Positions 35,436 to 46,385 of a stretch of DNA of 64,000 bases are shown here, piece by piece. A program made the translations under genes and the position numbers. The notes beneath the pieces are model-generated. The model did no database searches and had not been told where the DNA came from. It worked only from the letters and a program-made list of their open reading frames with translations. The stretch's first letter is position 1; every line of letters starts with the position of its first letter. The DNA is from Charina bottae. Its lineage: Eukaryota > Chordata > Lepidosauria > Squamata > Charinaidae. The stretch spans positions 75,377,355 through 75,441,354 of the forward strand of contig JALMGJ010000003.1 of the NCBI GenBank assembly GCA_023362775.1, read 5' to 3'.

Positions 35436-35870
35436 CCTTAGTATTTTGGGGTCATGTGCAAATTATGATATTTTCTAACTCTTCATCTAAATAATTTATA
35501 CTGTAAATACATTGGAGAAGAATGGAGCCCTGTGATAAGTCAATCTATACTTCCCTCCAGCTTGATGCAGAGCTATTAATGTATACTCCATTGGGTACAG
35601 TTATTCAACCAGCTCTATATTTCTCTAATGGTAGCATAGTCCAGGCCACATTTTGCCAACTTCTCTACTAGAATTGCAAATGAGAGTTTGTCAAATGCTT
35701 TGATGAAGCCAAGGTACACTAATCCGCTGCATTTCCCATGGCTGACTAAACTGGCCATTCTGTCAAAAAAGGAGATCAGGTTGGTTTGGTTTCCAACTGA
35801 CCATTTAATAAATAATATTCTGCTTGATAGTGGTACCAATTCAGCAAGAAATGTTGCCACTAAACTTCAA
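35436..35870 (-). mobile_element. CR1-type LINE RT fragment
   Basis: The antisense frame at 35615-35860 reads NQTNLISFFDRMASLV and LVYLGFIKAFDKLSFAIL and KLAKCGLDYATIRE, which is RT motif A of the CR1 type with the aspartate changed to glycine (YLGFIKAFD). The sequence continues left into words typical of the same family (GAGCCCTGTG.., GATGCAGAGCTATTAATG). It is short and degraded. Confidence 0.85.
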
Positions 35871-36046
35871 TATACATGTTGTCAGTGAACCTGTGGTGTT
35901 TGCAGTCAAATTCTCTGGGAATGTGGAGACACACTGATGTTCAGAAGCACTGTACTTTTGAAAAACAGTTGTTTCTTTGTCAGCTACAGTACATACAGTA
36001 TAAGCTTCCAAGTAAGACCTGGCTACTGCACAAAATAGGATGCTGG

Positions 36047-36190
36047 GCAACATAGGCAACCTGCTGTTTGCTGGTAACTTCCAGATGTGTTAGGACTACA
36101 ACACCCCAGAAGATTCTTGCAGTGTGCGAAGTTCTAGGAGTTGTAGTTCCAACACATCTGGAGATCACCAGCACGAGGAAGGCTGAGTTA
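36047..36190. mobile_element. Palindromic MITE (probably hAT)
   Basis: Inverted arms TTCCAGATGTGTTAGGACTA and TAGTTCCAACACATCTGGAG surround a short core (GATTCTTGCAGTGTGCGAAG). Ends are partly eroded. Confidence 0.7.
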
Positions 36191-37633
36191 CTTGGTGTGA
36201 TTGGGCAGAACACTTGTTCTCTCTGTATGTGTGTCTCTTCCTGAATAATGTACAAAACAAAAATTATAGCTGTCATTTATTTGTTTTGCTATGTTGGTTG
36301 TCATCCGTCACCCTCTATCCACCCCACCCCCCATTTTAATGGAAACACTGAGATTAAGTTAGTCTTTGAATGTTGCTGTCAAAATAACTTGTTTTTCCTT
36401 CTCTGTCATCAGCTTTCTCTTTTTAATGTTTTGCTTTAGTTATTTTTAAAATGTGGGAACTGTTCATTTTGGTTCCCATGAGTCTTTTTAAAGGCAGATG
36501 AAGAATCTAAATCCATTCTGTATCGTGATGGGAGAAATCTGTAGGCTTTGTAGTTCTTTTCTATTTTACATACACTGTTTCCATAGAGACACTATAAATA
36601 GAATAAACTTTAAATTGTGATGGTCCAGAGGAACAATTCAATAGATTCCCCCCCCCCACACACACACACACTTTTCAGAAATAATTTTCTAAGATAACAA
36701 TCCCTAGGATATGGATGGGGAATTATTTCTTGTTCAAAACATTGGATTCTGTTTTTCATACATCTCAGCCTCAGTTATTTTGTGAATGGCCAGTTAACAT
36801 TATGTTTTGGAATTCTAAAACCTCTGTTCTGAATCTTAATTCTAATGGAAAAAGGGCTGTCCTCAGTGAATCTTTTACTGCTAACTTAAGATTTAACTGA
36901 GCAAAAGGGAAGTTTAGTGATTGAAATATCCGTGGGTTTGCAGTGACATGAGGCTGCTTCACAAAAAGAAATTGTTATTCAATAAATGTTCTTTCAGTTA
37001 AACGTTTGTATTCATGACATAATTTGGTTGAGAATACTATAGCAGAGAATCATCCTTAATCCATATTGGATATGTGGGGATGTTGCCACATGCTCCTAAT
37101 CTGATGCGGGAAGAGCTATTTATCCCTGTTACGTTTGTAGGACAGAATTGGAAACTCTCTGTTCTGTTTCTCTTCTCAAGCCTGTGTGGATTACTGTTCC
37201 AATCCAGAAATGGGTGCACACAGGCCATGCGTTCACAACTGTATGTCAGGATCTCTCCACATTCATTGTAGAATAGACTGTTAACCTGAAAGCTCAAAAA
37301 GTAGAATAACTTTAGAAAGAGGCAGGAAGGTCCGCGCTGAAAAGTTCCAGAGCTTTAATAGGAAAACAGTAGCTAAGCTTTTAATGGAATTTTATAGCAT
37401 TCCATTAACCTCTTTGATTAATGTCTTGTGCAGTGATATGATCACTATTTTTGTACTTGGCTCTTTCTTGACTTGACCCATCATTAGCCTTTTCTTGCTT
37501 CCTATTCCATCAGATTGAAAGTTCTGTGTAAATAGAAAACACTGGTGGAAGAAATAAGTAGTATTTTGTCTCCCATAATTTGTATCTTTCAGGCTGTTGC
37601 CTGAATGCTTATTACTTATTATTATTATCATCA
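36191..37633. other. Intronic DNA with a short (C)n(AC)n run
   Basis: A poly-C then (CA)n run lies at 36646-36671. Nothing else is supported. Confidence 0.4.
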
Positions 37634-37754
37634 AATAACAATAACAATAACAATAACAATAACAATAACAATAACAATAACAATAACAATAACAATAACA
37701 ATAACAATAACAATAACAATAACAATAACAATAACAATAACAACAACAACAACC
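37634..37754. repeat. Hexanucleotide repeat (AATAAC)n
   Basis: About 19-20 nearly perfect AATAAC units grade into (AAC)n. Poly-asparagine and poly-Val/Ile open frames across it are artefacts. Confidence 0.98.
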
Positions 37755-38540
37755 TGAACTTTTATTCCAAACTTTTGCATCTTATTTCCAAGCATCCACT
37801 TTAGCACAGTGATGCCAACAATGGTGTATACATTACAGCTCAAGTTGATTCCAGTTTCTGGGAAGTAGAGCATAGCAAACATCTTCCAATCTGTTTGCTA
37901 GGATGCCTCCTTACTAATGAAGGAAAGTATGACTGAAGAGAGGTTTCTATAATATGATCTTTCAATGTCATATTGTGGAGTTGTCTTTGGATCTGCATAT
38001 ACCCACATTAAGTACTTCTTTACATTGTTGGTGGCAGGAGAATTAACAGCATCAATAATTAATATTGTACCAGTTATATGACTGATTTCTGGCTATAAGA
38101 ACTTTGGATGTGGTTTAATTCTCTTTCTGGTCTTACAATTGACAGAGACTGCTTGGTACCTACTATACTTTCTACCTTGGCTTTGACCCTATTAACTTAT
38201 TTTCCATTCATCCTCTAGTGCTTGTAAAGTTTGCTCTGGGTGTTACTAAATCACTTCAAGGCAGCTGTGATTTTGCAAGGAAACATTTGTCTCTCACTTG
38301 ACATTTGATGTGGTAAACCAGGATGGCTATTCTTAAACCATCAGAGAGACCTTAAGTCCTTTGAACTGTTTGCTAATACAGATTCATTAATGTAATTAGA
38401 CATGAAGGATGGTGGAGAATTGTTGTTGGTAGATTGTTTAGATCAAATTTTCATAAATGGTCTTTGGTTTCTATTAAACTGTCATGTCAGGTTTTCAAGA
38501 GAGCAAACCATTGTTGAGCTTGTTAGGTAATGACTTCATA
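37755..38540. other. Intronic DNA, nothing recognised
   Basis: No supported features. Confidence 0.4.
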
Positions 38541-38542
38541 TA

Positions 38543-38811
38543 CAGACACAGCCAGAAGTATTGGTACTCCTCCACTTTTCCCCAAAGAATCCCAATTTGC
38601 CATGAAATAAGTACACAAGTAAATGGCATCTACCATTCTTTATTCCGTAGTCCATAGAACAGACACTTCATTTTTGATGTATGACTTAACATATTCTTGT
38701 ATGATTTAACTTATTCTTGCAATAAAACAAATGAAAATGGCAACTTATTTCACAGCAAATTGGGATTCTTTGGAAAAAAGTGGAGGGGCCCCAATACTTT
38801 TGGCCACTCTT
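38543..38811. mobile_element. Tc1-like MITE with long inverted repeats
   Basis: Inverted arms of about 60 bp bound a 269-bp element. The left arm contains GCCAGAAGTATTGG and CTCCACTTTTCCCCAAAGAA; the right arm contains AAATTGGGATTCTTTGG, AAAAAGTGGAGG and CCAATACTTTTGGC. TA flanks both ends (38541-38542, 38812-38813). The AAAAGTATTGG terminal word is typical of vertebrate Tc1-like elements. No transposase is encoded. Confidence 0.85.
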
Positions 38812-38813
38812 TA

Positions 38814-39435
38814 TTCAAGCTCAGTGAGACTTATTTTGAAGAATGGCAGCAATCAAACTCTCTCTATATATATATTATTCCCCAAAGGACCCAGCTGTTT
38901 GCTGACACATTACTGTATCAACAAGTAGCCAGGTCCTTTGGAAAATTGTATGTATAGAGTTTGATTCTTCAAAGGATCTGATTATATATTAGAACAATGT
39001 CTCACAACTTACATTGAATAATGTAAATTTCTTTTTATCTATGTAGAACATTTAATCTATGACTATATTGCCAGTAATAGTTGATTACTGAACCTTTAAT
39101 CAAATTTGCCTGCATGGCCCACCCATGCTCTGAAAGTATCATAGATACAGACAACATGAAGTCAAATGTGCTTCTAAAAGAAGCAAAGAATTTTGAGAAT
39201 TAAGGATAGAAGGGTGTGTTCCCAAAGCAGGATCTACCATATATTTCTCTCCTGTGGATAACTGGGTAATTGATCATGTGCTGCAAGCAGAGAGCAAGGA
39301 TAAATAAGGCAGATCACACCAAAAGGTTTGTGAAAAAGATATTTCTAATTGGCACAAGTATCAGAGGGAAAAATTATTGTCTTTAATACGATGTATACTT
39401 TGAAATTATTTCAATTGATTTTTTAAAAATCCATT
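38814..39435. other. Intronic DNA, nothing recognised
   Basis: No supported features. Confidence 0.4.
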
Positions 39436-39650
39436 CAATTGTGTCTGATTCTCAGAGATTGCCTGGACAAGTCCCTGCAGTTTTCTTGGCAAGATTTTCG
39501 GAAGTGGTTTGCCATTGCCTCCTTCCTAGGGCTGAGAGAGAGCAACTGGCCCAAGGTCATCCAGCTGGCTTTGTGCACAAGGCGGGACTAGAACTCACAG
39601 TTTCCCGGTTTCTAGCCTGGTGCCTTAACCACTACACCAAACTGACTCCC
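39436..39650 (-). mobile_element. Sauria-type SINE, antisense
   Basis: In reverse order it shows the tail TCTCAGAGATTGCCTGGACA, then GGAAGTGGTTTGCCATTGCC, GGCCCAAGGTCATCCAGCTG and the tRNA-like head TTAACCACTACACCAAACTG. Target duplication not certain. Confidence 0.88.
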
Positions 39651-40289
39651 TCAGTTGATATAATAAGTTGCCTTTAGGCAATCATTCTGATGATGGTCAC
39701 AATTATTTGGTTAATTTAATATAGGCAGCCTCTAGTTCCTATTTGAATGGCGGAAAAATCATGTTTTTTTCTGCCCAGGTGATTACCCAATGGTAAGGCC
39801 ATAGTTATTTCCCATTGATAATAGTAGCATAGAAAAGGCCATATGGAACAAGATTATTCAGAAGGGGGACAAAGATGAAAGTAATCTTCTCAACAATCTG
39901 GACTTGAGGAAAATCACAATAGTCTGGCAATACCTTTTCAGACTAACAAATTTTATTAAAAGTCATAAACTCATGAACTACAGCTCACTGTACCAGATCC
40001 CCAAAGGTTCATCCCAAACCAAAAGATTGCTAATCCTTATTTATATCATAAAATGTGGTAGGATTAATATCTTTCTTTTGGCTTCTAGCTTTTAGTCAGT
40101 CCTCAAAATAGTTATCTAAGGATCTTGAAGCAAATTCCATCTGCACATTTTTCCAGAATGCAATTTGATATATATAGCCTTTAGGTGTGAGTATCAAACA
40201 TTCAATGCCTATGTTGTAAGTATCTGAGATTTCAATGGATCTCCCAAGTTGTGCAAAAAACGCAATCGGGCATAACTAAGGGTTTTGTT

Positions 40290-40545
40290 TTTTGTTTTGG
40301 TGCCTTTGAGTCAGCCTTGATTGCTGGCAACCTCATGACAGGCCTAGGCAGTTTTCGGGGCAACATTGCAGAAGTAGTTTGCCATTGCCTTCTTCCAGAA
40401 TGTTTTTCAACTTTCCAGTCTAGGGCTGAGAAATAGTGATTGACCCAAAGTCACCCAGCTGGCTTCCATGTTTAAGGGAGGACCAGAACTTGAGTTTCCC
40501 CACTCCGAATCCAGCACTTTAACCACCACACCAAACTGGCTTAAA
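40290..40545 (-). mobile_element. Sauria-type SINE, antisense, diverged
   Basis: TGCCTTTGAGTCAGCCTTGA, GTAGTTTGCCATTGCC, CAAAGTCACCCAGCTGGCTT and AACCACCACACCAAACTGGC follow in antisense order. An insertion of about 25 bp (around 40400-40420) separates body and head. Confidence 0.85.
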
Positions 40546-40990
40546 ATTCCTATATCTCTGAAAAGAGCAAAATCTGTTTCTCCAGTAAGCCATAATCTCC
40601 TTGTCCTTCATTTATGAATAGGATCTTTTTTTTTTTCCTTTTGGTCTTTTTATTTATACAGTGCATCTCAGTTAGGCTTTCCTTCAAATATCTGTAACCT
40701 TAGCTGGCCTTGTGGTTTGGCAAAAGCAGTGGAGCATGCTGCTCTTCTTTAGAGTAACTTCTCCCTTAGGCTTTTGAAGCTGTGGCTTTGGCAATAGTCA
40801 GTGCCAATGGAGATCGGTAAAGAGACAGAAATAGAGTTAATACATGTAACTGACCGATCAGGCTTTGGGGGGCCCTCTCTAATTAAAACATATAAAAGGG
40901 GCAGGAAGAAATATTGCATTTGGAAATACTGTTAAGATTTAACAGTTACAAAGCAAAAGTGACCACAATACTGATGCCACGCAAGTTACA
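40546..40990. other. Intronic DNA, nothing recognised
   Basis: No supported features. Confidence 0.4.
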
Positions 40991-40998
40991 CTTTAGAC

Positions 40999-41278
40999 CA
41001 GAGCTTTCCAAACTTTTCATGTTGGTGACACACTTTTTAGACATGCATCATTTCGCGACACACTCTTACAGCAGGGCATCATTTCGCGACACACTCTTAC
41101 AGCAGGGCACAAGGCAGGCACTAGGACCTGCGCGGAATCACAGCAGGTTTGGAGGCAGCAAGGCACTAGGCAGGCACTAGGACCTGCGTGGAAGCCAGGA
41201 GGCAGCAGCAGCCGCGACACACCCAGACACTGCAGCCGACACACTAATGTGTCCCGACACACAGTTTGGAAAGCTCTG
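40999..41278. mobile_element. hAT MITE (CAGAGCTTTCCAAACT family)
   Basis: A 280-bp element with ends CAGAGCTTTCCAAACT and AGTTTGGAAAGCTCTG and a perfect 8-bp duplication CTTTAGAC (40991-40998, 41279-41286). An internal tandem (GGGCATCATTTCGCGACACA, twice at about 41046-41105) makes it longer than its sister at 29.9 kb. Confidence 0.95.
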
Positions 41279-41286
41279 CTTTAGAC

Positions 41287-41820
41287 TGTGGATTCTATGA
41301 GCTGCTTTGATATTTAGAATATCTGACCATGGATATTCCTTACAGTACCATGCTTCAAATGATACATAGCAATGAGGAATAACTTTCATGATTTAGCATC
41401 TTTGCCAGCACATAAGAAACTTATCTTTAGAAGGAACAGTATACCAATCTGAAAGAACAAATGACAGTGTATCAATCAATATGTACTGTAAATATAAGGG
41501 AAGCAGGGTGATTTGCAAGGATAGGTATGGAGTGGAATAGTGAATGGTGCCAGTATAAACTAGATTCAACTATATTTTCTTTCCTTGTTGTTATATCTAA
41601 TTTCTTTGGCTCATTATTTCTTTTCCGTGCTTTACATAACCTAGCTTATCCCAAAAGGAAATAGCATGATGAGTAGGTAGGCAAGCTATATTATGACAGT
41701 ATGTCCCTATGATGCTAAAGGGTACTCAATTAGTTGCAGCTCTTCTAGTCATACGATTTTTACTTCCTCTTGCCCCTTTACCCCCAAGCATTCATCTTTT
41801 CCTTCCTCAGAGTTTTGCTA
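41287..41820. other. Intronic DNA, nothing recognised
   Basis: No supported features. Confidence 0.4.
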
Positions 41821-42330
41821 CTGTCAGCCCTATAAGGTAGGCCAGACAACAGACACTGTGTGAGCCTAAAATTACAATTATTAGAATGGCTATAGTAACA
41901 GAATCTTGCAAGTCCAAATGGGCTACCCTTCTTCTCTCTTTTATCTTCATGTGAATTGGGGGGGGGGGGGGCGCACTGCCTGAGGCATTTTCATAAATCT
42001 CCTCCTTGGTATGGGCTCAAGCCATGTTTATTTGATTGTTGCCTTGGTAATGGATCTTCTTTCTCTCCGTCAAGGCCTGCCTCTATACTCTCTACTTCTA
42101 CCTCCTCAGCACAAGTGCTCTGACTATTGCTGATGTCAGTTCTTCAAGGTAAACCGTATTAGGAAACACACTAAACAGGAAGAGTGGAACTAGACTTTAT
42201 TCAGACAGGCTATAATGACAGAATCTTGCAAGTCTGCCCGTGTCTTCCTTCCCTCCCTTCGATACCTGAGGGAGTCAGGTGAGGGGCTGGTCTGAGTCTC
42301 TTTGTAACACTCTCCCACCTCTCTGGACTT
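41821..42330 (-). repeat. Possible LTR remnants (two related segments)
   Basis: GGCTATAGTAACAGAATCTT (41888 on) and GGCTATAATGACAGAATCTT (42208 on), both followed by GCAAGTC, are related blocks about 320 bp apart. On the minus strand the right block is followed by GAATAAAGTC (plus about 42195-42204), a polyadenylation signal as in an LTR R region. A poly-G run lies at 41959-41971. Ends and target duplications were not found. Confidence 0.35.
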
Positions 42331-42736
42331 AACGCATGTTTTTTTCTGCACTTGGTGTTTTCCTCCTAGCCTCTGGATTCCTTCTCCATGGTTATTTCCC
42401 TAGCTCTGTACAGCGGCTGAGCTTGGCTGCCTTTGGAAGGGGGAACAGTATATCATGTATTGCAGGTAGGGCAGCTCAGGCATCCATTAGTGTGATGAGG
42501 TGGCATAGTGTCCAGGCTCTTGGTCATGATATGTACTTCATAATGTGAAATCTGGACTTCAGAAGAATGACACCAGTAGGTAACAATAGACAATTGCAAA
42601 ATTGTGATGTGGGGTGGGGTGGGCAGCGTAGGGCTTTTTTTCATACTTGTTATATATCATCTGTGTTTTGCAACAAATCCTGTGTGGCTCCTGCTATAAC
42701 TGTCTGTCCAATACTTTGTCTCCTTTCCTTGAACAG

Positions 42737-43243
42737 AAGATACAACAGCTGTCTGAGGGTTCTATGTTTGGTCATGGACTCAAACATCTTTTCCATAGTC
42801 GCAGACGATCCCGAGAACGGGAGCATCAGAATTCCCAGGAGTCATCCCAGCAGCACCATGGCATGTCTGATCATGACTCCCCTGATGAAAAAGAGCGCTC
42901 TCCCGAGATGCACCGTGTCTCCTATGCTGTGTCTCTCCATGATCTCCCAGCTCGACCCACTGCCTTCAACAGGGTGCTGCAGCAGATCCGCTCCCGTCCT
43001 TCCATCAAGAGAGGAACCAGTTTGCACAGTGGCAGTCGCCGAGCCAAGAGTAGCTCTTTAGAGCCACAGAAAAGCAGTCCACACCTTGTGCGCAGGGCCC
43101 CCCAGGATAGCAGCCTGACAGCAATCCTGCATCAACATCAAGGCCGGCCAAGATCTTCATCTACTACAGACACTGCTACCCTGATGGCCGAAAGTGGGAA
43201 TGTTTACTTTCTGGCAGAAGAGTCAGAATGCCTCAGTGACAAG
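42737..43243 (+). CDS. TMCC2: TMCC2, second coding exon
   Basis: This 507-nt exon encodes 169 residues from [19 protein letters not shown] to ESECLSDK. The acceptor is a long pyrimidine tract ending GAACAG and the donor is AAG|GTAAGA, both phase 0. Visible family motifs are [14 protein letters not shown], the acidic [40 protein letters not shown] with IKRGTSLHS, and [10 protein letters not shown]. These are the conserved N-terminal blocks of TMCC proteins, and the SEGSMFG and SREREH text separates TMCC2 from TMCC1 and TMCC3. The exon is intact. The coiled-coil and two membrane segments of the protein are encoded by later exons not seen in this window. Confidence 0.97.
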
Positions 43244-44352
43244 GTAAGACGAAACAGTTGTGGCTTTGGTAAAGTTTAGAAAAATGAGAGAAACTGTTTT
43301 GACATTGCTCAATTCTTCATTGCTGCTGGCTTTATCATTGGTAGGAAGACTGTGTCCTAGAATCCAATTTCATGGGACAGCTAACTAATGGTAAGAGTGT
43401 GTGTATACCTGTTGTATAGATAGATATGTGTACATAGATATTTGGTACTGGGGCTTTGGCACTTTACTTTTTTCTCATGAAAAAGAGAAATACATCATTT
43501 AGCAAAAACCATATATCCATTCAATGTTTTGAGAAAACAGTAAATATGTTTGTTGTTTCAACTGAATTATACAGGCCATACTACAGGAGGTAGAGGTCTT
43601 CTCCCCATCCTCAATGCACAAATCAAAAGTTAGGCTAAGCTAACATTTTTCCATCTAAAAGTGCTTTAATGATTGCACTTTTCACACATTTAGGAAATAT
43701 TGTTCTCACTCTGAACTGTATTCATTTGCCTTTATAGCTAACTCGGGTTAGATAACTATTCATCATATATTTCCCAATTGGCAAGGGACTCTGATACTAT
43801 ACTCTGATGACTATTTCCAGGGGAAAATGAGTGGAGCAAAAACAGTTGAAGTTACAACAGTGGAAAGCATAACCGAGTCCTGGAGCACCTTAAGGACTAA
43901 ATTATTCTATAGACTTTCAGGGATTACACTTTACTTCACCAGAAGTTTGGAGTATTGTTCTGGGAAAACAATATTATAGTTACGCACAGTCAGCGGTGGA
44001 GGAAAGTTTGCCTTTTTAATTTTCTGACCCTTTGAAAGCATTATTTCCAGTCAATTATCAACATGGGTAAACATGTTACATAGCACTTTATTTTTTAAAA
44101 ATGGCATAATTCTTATACCAATATCCTTTGCACTGAATACTGTTAATTCACTTAACTGTTGAATGGTTCTAAATTCTTGTGATACATAACCTGGTCTCAA
44201 AACACAGACCACAAAAAATCCTTTTAAAAGTCAGTATAAGTATAAGTGGAGAAGAAATTGCATGCCCAGTACTTCTGGTATGGAGGTGCTCTTAAGTTTG
44301 GTGTGCAGGTTCGGGAGTGAAAATCTAAAGAATTTCAACTTACTTAACAGGG
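43244..44352. other. Intronic DNA, nothing recognised
   Basis: No supported features between the donor site and the first SINE. Confidence 0.4.
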
Positions 44353-44590
44353 GGCAGTACATACCACATCTTGGCTTATCATACAAAAACTTGGCAAGGT
44401 TGGAACTGGTAAGTACTGGGGGTGGGAGACCACTAGGAAATCCCAGGGCTGTAGGCTAGACTGGGAAGTAAAACAGAAGAAGAATTCCAGATGTCGATAG
44501 CAAACCACCTCTGCATTGTTGCCAAGAAAACAGCATGGAATGTCCATATAGTCACCAGGAGTCAACCTTGACTGAAAGGAGAATTTACAT
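44353..44590 (+). mobile_element. 5S rRNA-derived SINE
   Basis: GGCAGTACATACCAC, then GCAAGGTTGGAACTGG, TAAGTACTGGGGGTGGGAGA and GGGCTGTAGGCT follow the order of a 5S rRNA 3' half (TTAGTACTTGG.., GGGAGACC, GCTGTAGGCT). A SINE body with CACCAGGAGTCAACCTTGAC follows, related to the BovB-like 3' part of the tRNA SINEs. This fits the 5S-type SINEs known from squamates. It is not a 5S rRNA gene. Confidence 0.85.
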
Positions 44591-44680
44591 TTTTTCACCT
44601 CTAATGGGAACAAATATAGTCCTCTTTTTATCAATATTGAATAAAACTGCACACGATCCTTGCTTAGAAACCGCCTAGTC

Positions 44681-44894
44681 CAGTGATGGTGAACCTTTTG
44701 GGCTCAGCATGTCAAAAATTCAGAAAACGCCTAACTTGACTCACCTCCCCTGAACAACAACAAAAAAGCTTTGCACGAGGCCAGCAAAAGCACGTCCCTT
44801 CACTCAAAGGTGCCCCTTCGCACCAAGGCACGCCCCTTTGAGCAATTTGCAAGCGGTTTCTCCAGGAACCGGCTTTGCGTGAAGGGGCTGCTGC

Positions 44895-44938
<44 letters not shown>

Positions 44939-45202
44939 CTCACGCAAAGTCAGTTCCCGGAGAAGCCACTTGCAAATTGCAGGCGGCTTCTGCAGGGACC
45001 GGCTTTGCAGAAGAGGGAGCAAGAAGACGGCCAGGTGAGCTGGGGTGGCGGAGGGCAGGGCAGCAGGGCGCTTGGAGGTGGCGAGGGTATCTGTGGCTGG
45101 GCTGGGGCGTCTGCGCCTTCCCAGGGTGTGGCAGTTGTTGTCAGGTGTTGGTGACCCTGGCATGTCACCTTTGACACGTGTGTTATAGTTTCACTATCAC
45201 TG
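44681..45202. mobile_element. hAT non-autonomous element, 522 bp
   Basis: Ends CAGTGATGGTGAACC and GTTTCACTATCACTG with a perfect 8-bp duplication GCCTAGTC (44673-44680, 45203-45210) identify a hAT insertion. The interior is GC-rich and holds a diverged inner repeat (GGAACCGGCTTTGCGTGAAG and GGGACCGGCTTTGCAGAAG) on either side of a (TAT)n run. No transposase is present. Confidence 0.94.
44895..44937. repeat. Microsatellite (TAT)n
   Basis: About 14 TAT units inside the hAT element. Poly-Leu or poly-Ile frames across it are artefacts. Confidence 0.97.
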
Positions 45203-45210
45203 GCCTAGTC

Positions 45211-45533
45211 CAAATGTGTTGGTGCTCATATTCCAGAGTACCAGCCATAGAATCAACTGAGAACTTTAAAGGGGCAATTCTGTCAAAGCTGAGCCATCAA
45301 ACCAAGCTATACAAATTACCTTTGCAAAATCCTTTTGCTGAAATAGCACTCAGGAGAATTAAATGGCAATTACCCATGCTTGTGATTTGAATTTTAATAC
45401 TGGATAAGTGACCTATCCTTTTAGAGCAAATTCTTTCTTTCTGATAGCTAGAAGATGCTACAGCATATCTCTGGGTGAAAGGTACCAAGTATGCTTATGG
45501 ATATTTTGAATAAGGATTTGGGGAAGTTTGCAA
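45211..45533. other. Intronic DNA, nothing recognised
   Basis: No supported features. Confidence 0.4.
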
Positions 45534-45550
45534 GGAGCTTTGCAAATCCT

Positions 45551-45635
45551 TTTTTTTAAAAATATTTTTTTTATTAAAAGTTTTACAAAGCACATAAAAA
45601 CTAACACAAACTAATAAAGAGTAGAAGTAGGAGAA

Positions 45636-45679
<44 letters not shown>

Positions 45680-45887
45680 AAAGCTTTCAATTTCCTTTGC
45701 AGCAAATATAAGTACAATTACAAAGTTATCTCTTACTCTATGACTACAAAAAAGCTCACTTTTTTCTATTACCCAGTTTTTTTTTCCTAAACATCAAAAC
45801 CACAAATCATAAGTGCATTTTTTTCTGTTTTATGCAAAAAGTCTATAAGGGGTTTCCAGTCAACCATAAATGTAGATATTGTTTTTT
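45551..45887 (-). mobile_element. 5'-truncated L1 LINE with 17-bp target duplication
   Basis: The insert starts with a T-run at the left (poly-A tail on the minus strand) and is bounded by a perfect 17-bp duplication GGAGCTTTGCAAATCCT (45534-45550 and 45888-45904). Reading the minus strand from the right end gives VDWKPLIDFLHKTEKNALMI and then a stop after CGFDV, the C-terminus of an L1-type ORF2. A 3' untranslated part with a (CTTT)n run and the tail follow. Long perfect duplication, truncation and tail are all L1 hallmarks. Confidence 0.88.
45634..45680. repeat. Microsatellite (GAAA)n in the L1 3' UTR
   Basis: About 11 GAAA units lie inside the L1 insert. Confidence 0.96.
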
Positions 45888-45904
45888 GGAGCTTTGCAAA
45901 TCCT

Positions 45905-46286
45905 AATTAAGGATTTTTATGGCTGCTAATTCCTTCTTGGTAGGAGAAAAATGTATTTCCTGGTTCTACTGGGACCAGCAAGATCAGAGAATTCTGTACT
46001 ATTTTCTCAGTAACTTCTTGCTGTTCTGTAGCTGCTCTTATTGTAAGAAAGATTTTCAATCAAGAAACCACAGCACAGCAACTAGAAATGGATATCATGG
46101 GTACAGCTGCTTCCTTTAGGAGAGGAGTTTGAACTTTACTCAGCAACTCATCTTTAAATTTCATTATTTTGACCATCTTGTCTGATGAAGAGTTCTAAGA
46201 AACTCAAAACAACTGCTGTAAAACTTCAGTGGGCCTAGGTAAGGTGTTACTTCTGTAGATCCAATAGAAGAGAATGTATGTAGCTC
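45905..46286. other. Intronic DNA, nothing recognised
   Basis: No supported features. Confidence 0.4.
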
Positions 46287-46385
46287 AGGGTTGAACTGTG
46301 GAGTCCTTGGTGCTCTGTGAGCTTGGTTGTCTGCTTGCAGACGTTTCATTACCCAGCTAGGTAATAGCATCAGTGCCTGTAGATA
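46287..46385 (-). mobile_element. Penelope-like 3' end fragment
   Basis: TGGAGTCCTTGGTGCTCTGT, TGCAGACGTTTCATTACCC and AGCTAGGTAATAGCATCAGTGC (in part) match the 3' end of the Penelope element at 27190-27280 in the same orientation. Only about 100 bp are present. Confidence 0.85.

Larger units (their letters stand above)
9406..42736 (+). other. TMCC2: TMCC2 intron 1 (33.3 kb)
   Basis: The intron is bounded by donor GTATTT at 9406 and acceptor TTTCCTTGAACAG ending at 42736; both flanking codons are complete (phase 0). It holds most of the transposable elements listed here. No further exon with TMCC2 motifs was found inside it. Alternative first exons, which could be short and unconserved, cannot be ruled out. 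Confidence 0.88.

Noticed and set aside
37580..37882. Open frames of poly-Asn and poly-Val/Ile
   Set aside because: They are translations of the (AATAAC)n repeat.
44353..44470. 5S rRNA similarity
   Set aside because: Only part of 5S is kept, with many changes, and a SINE body follows. It is not a 5S gene.
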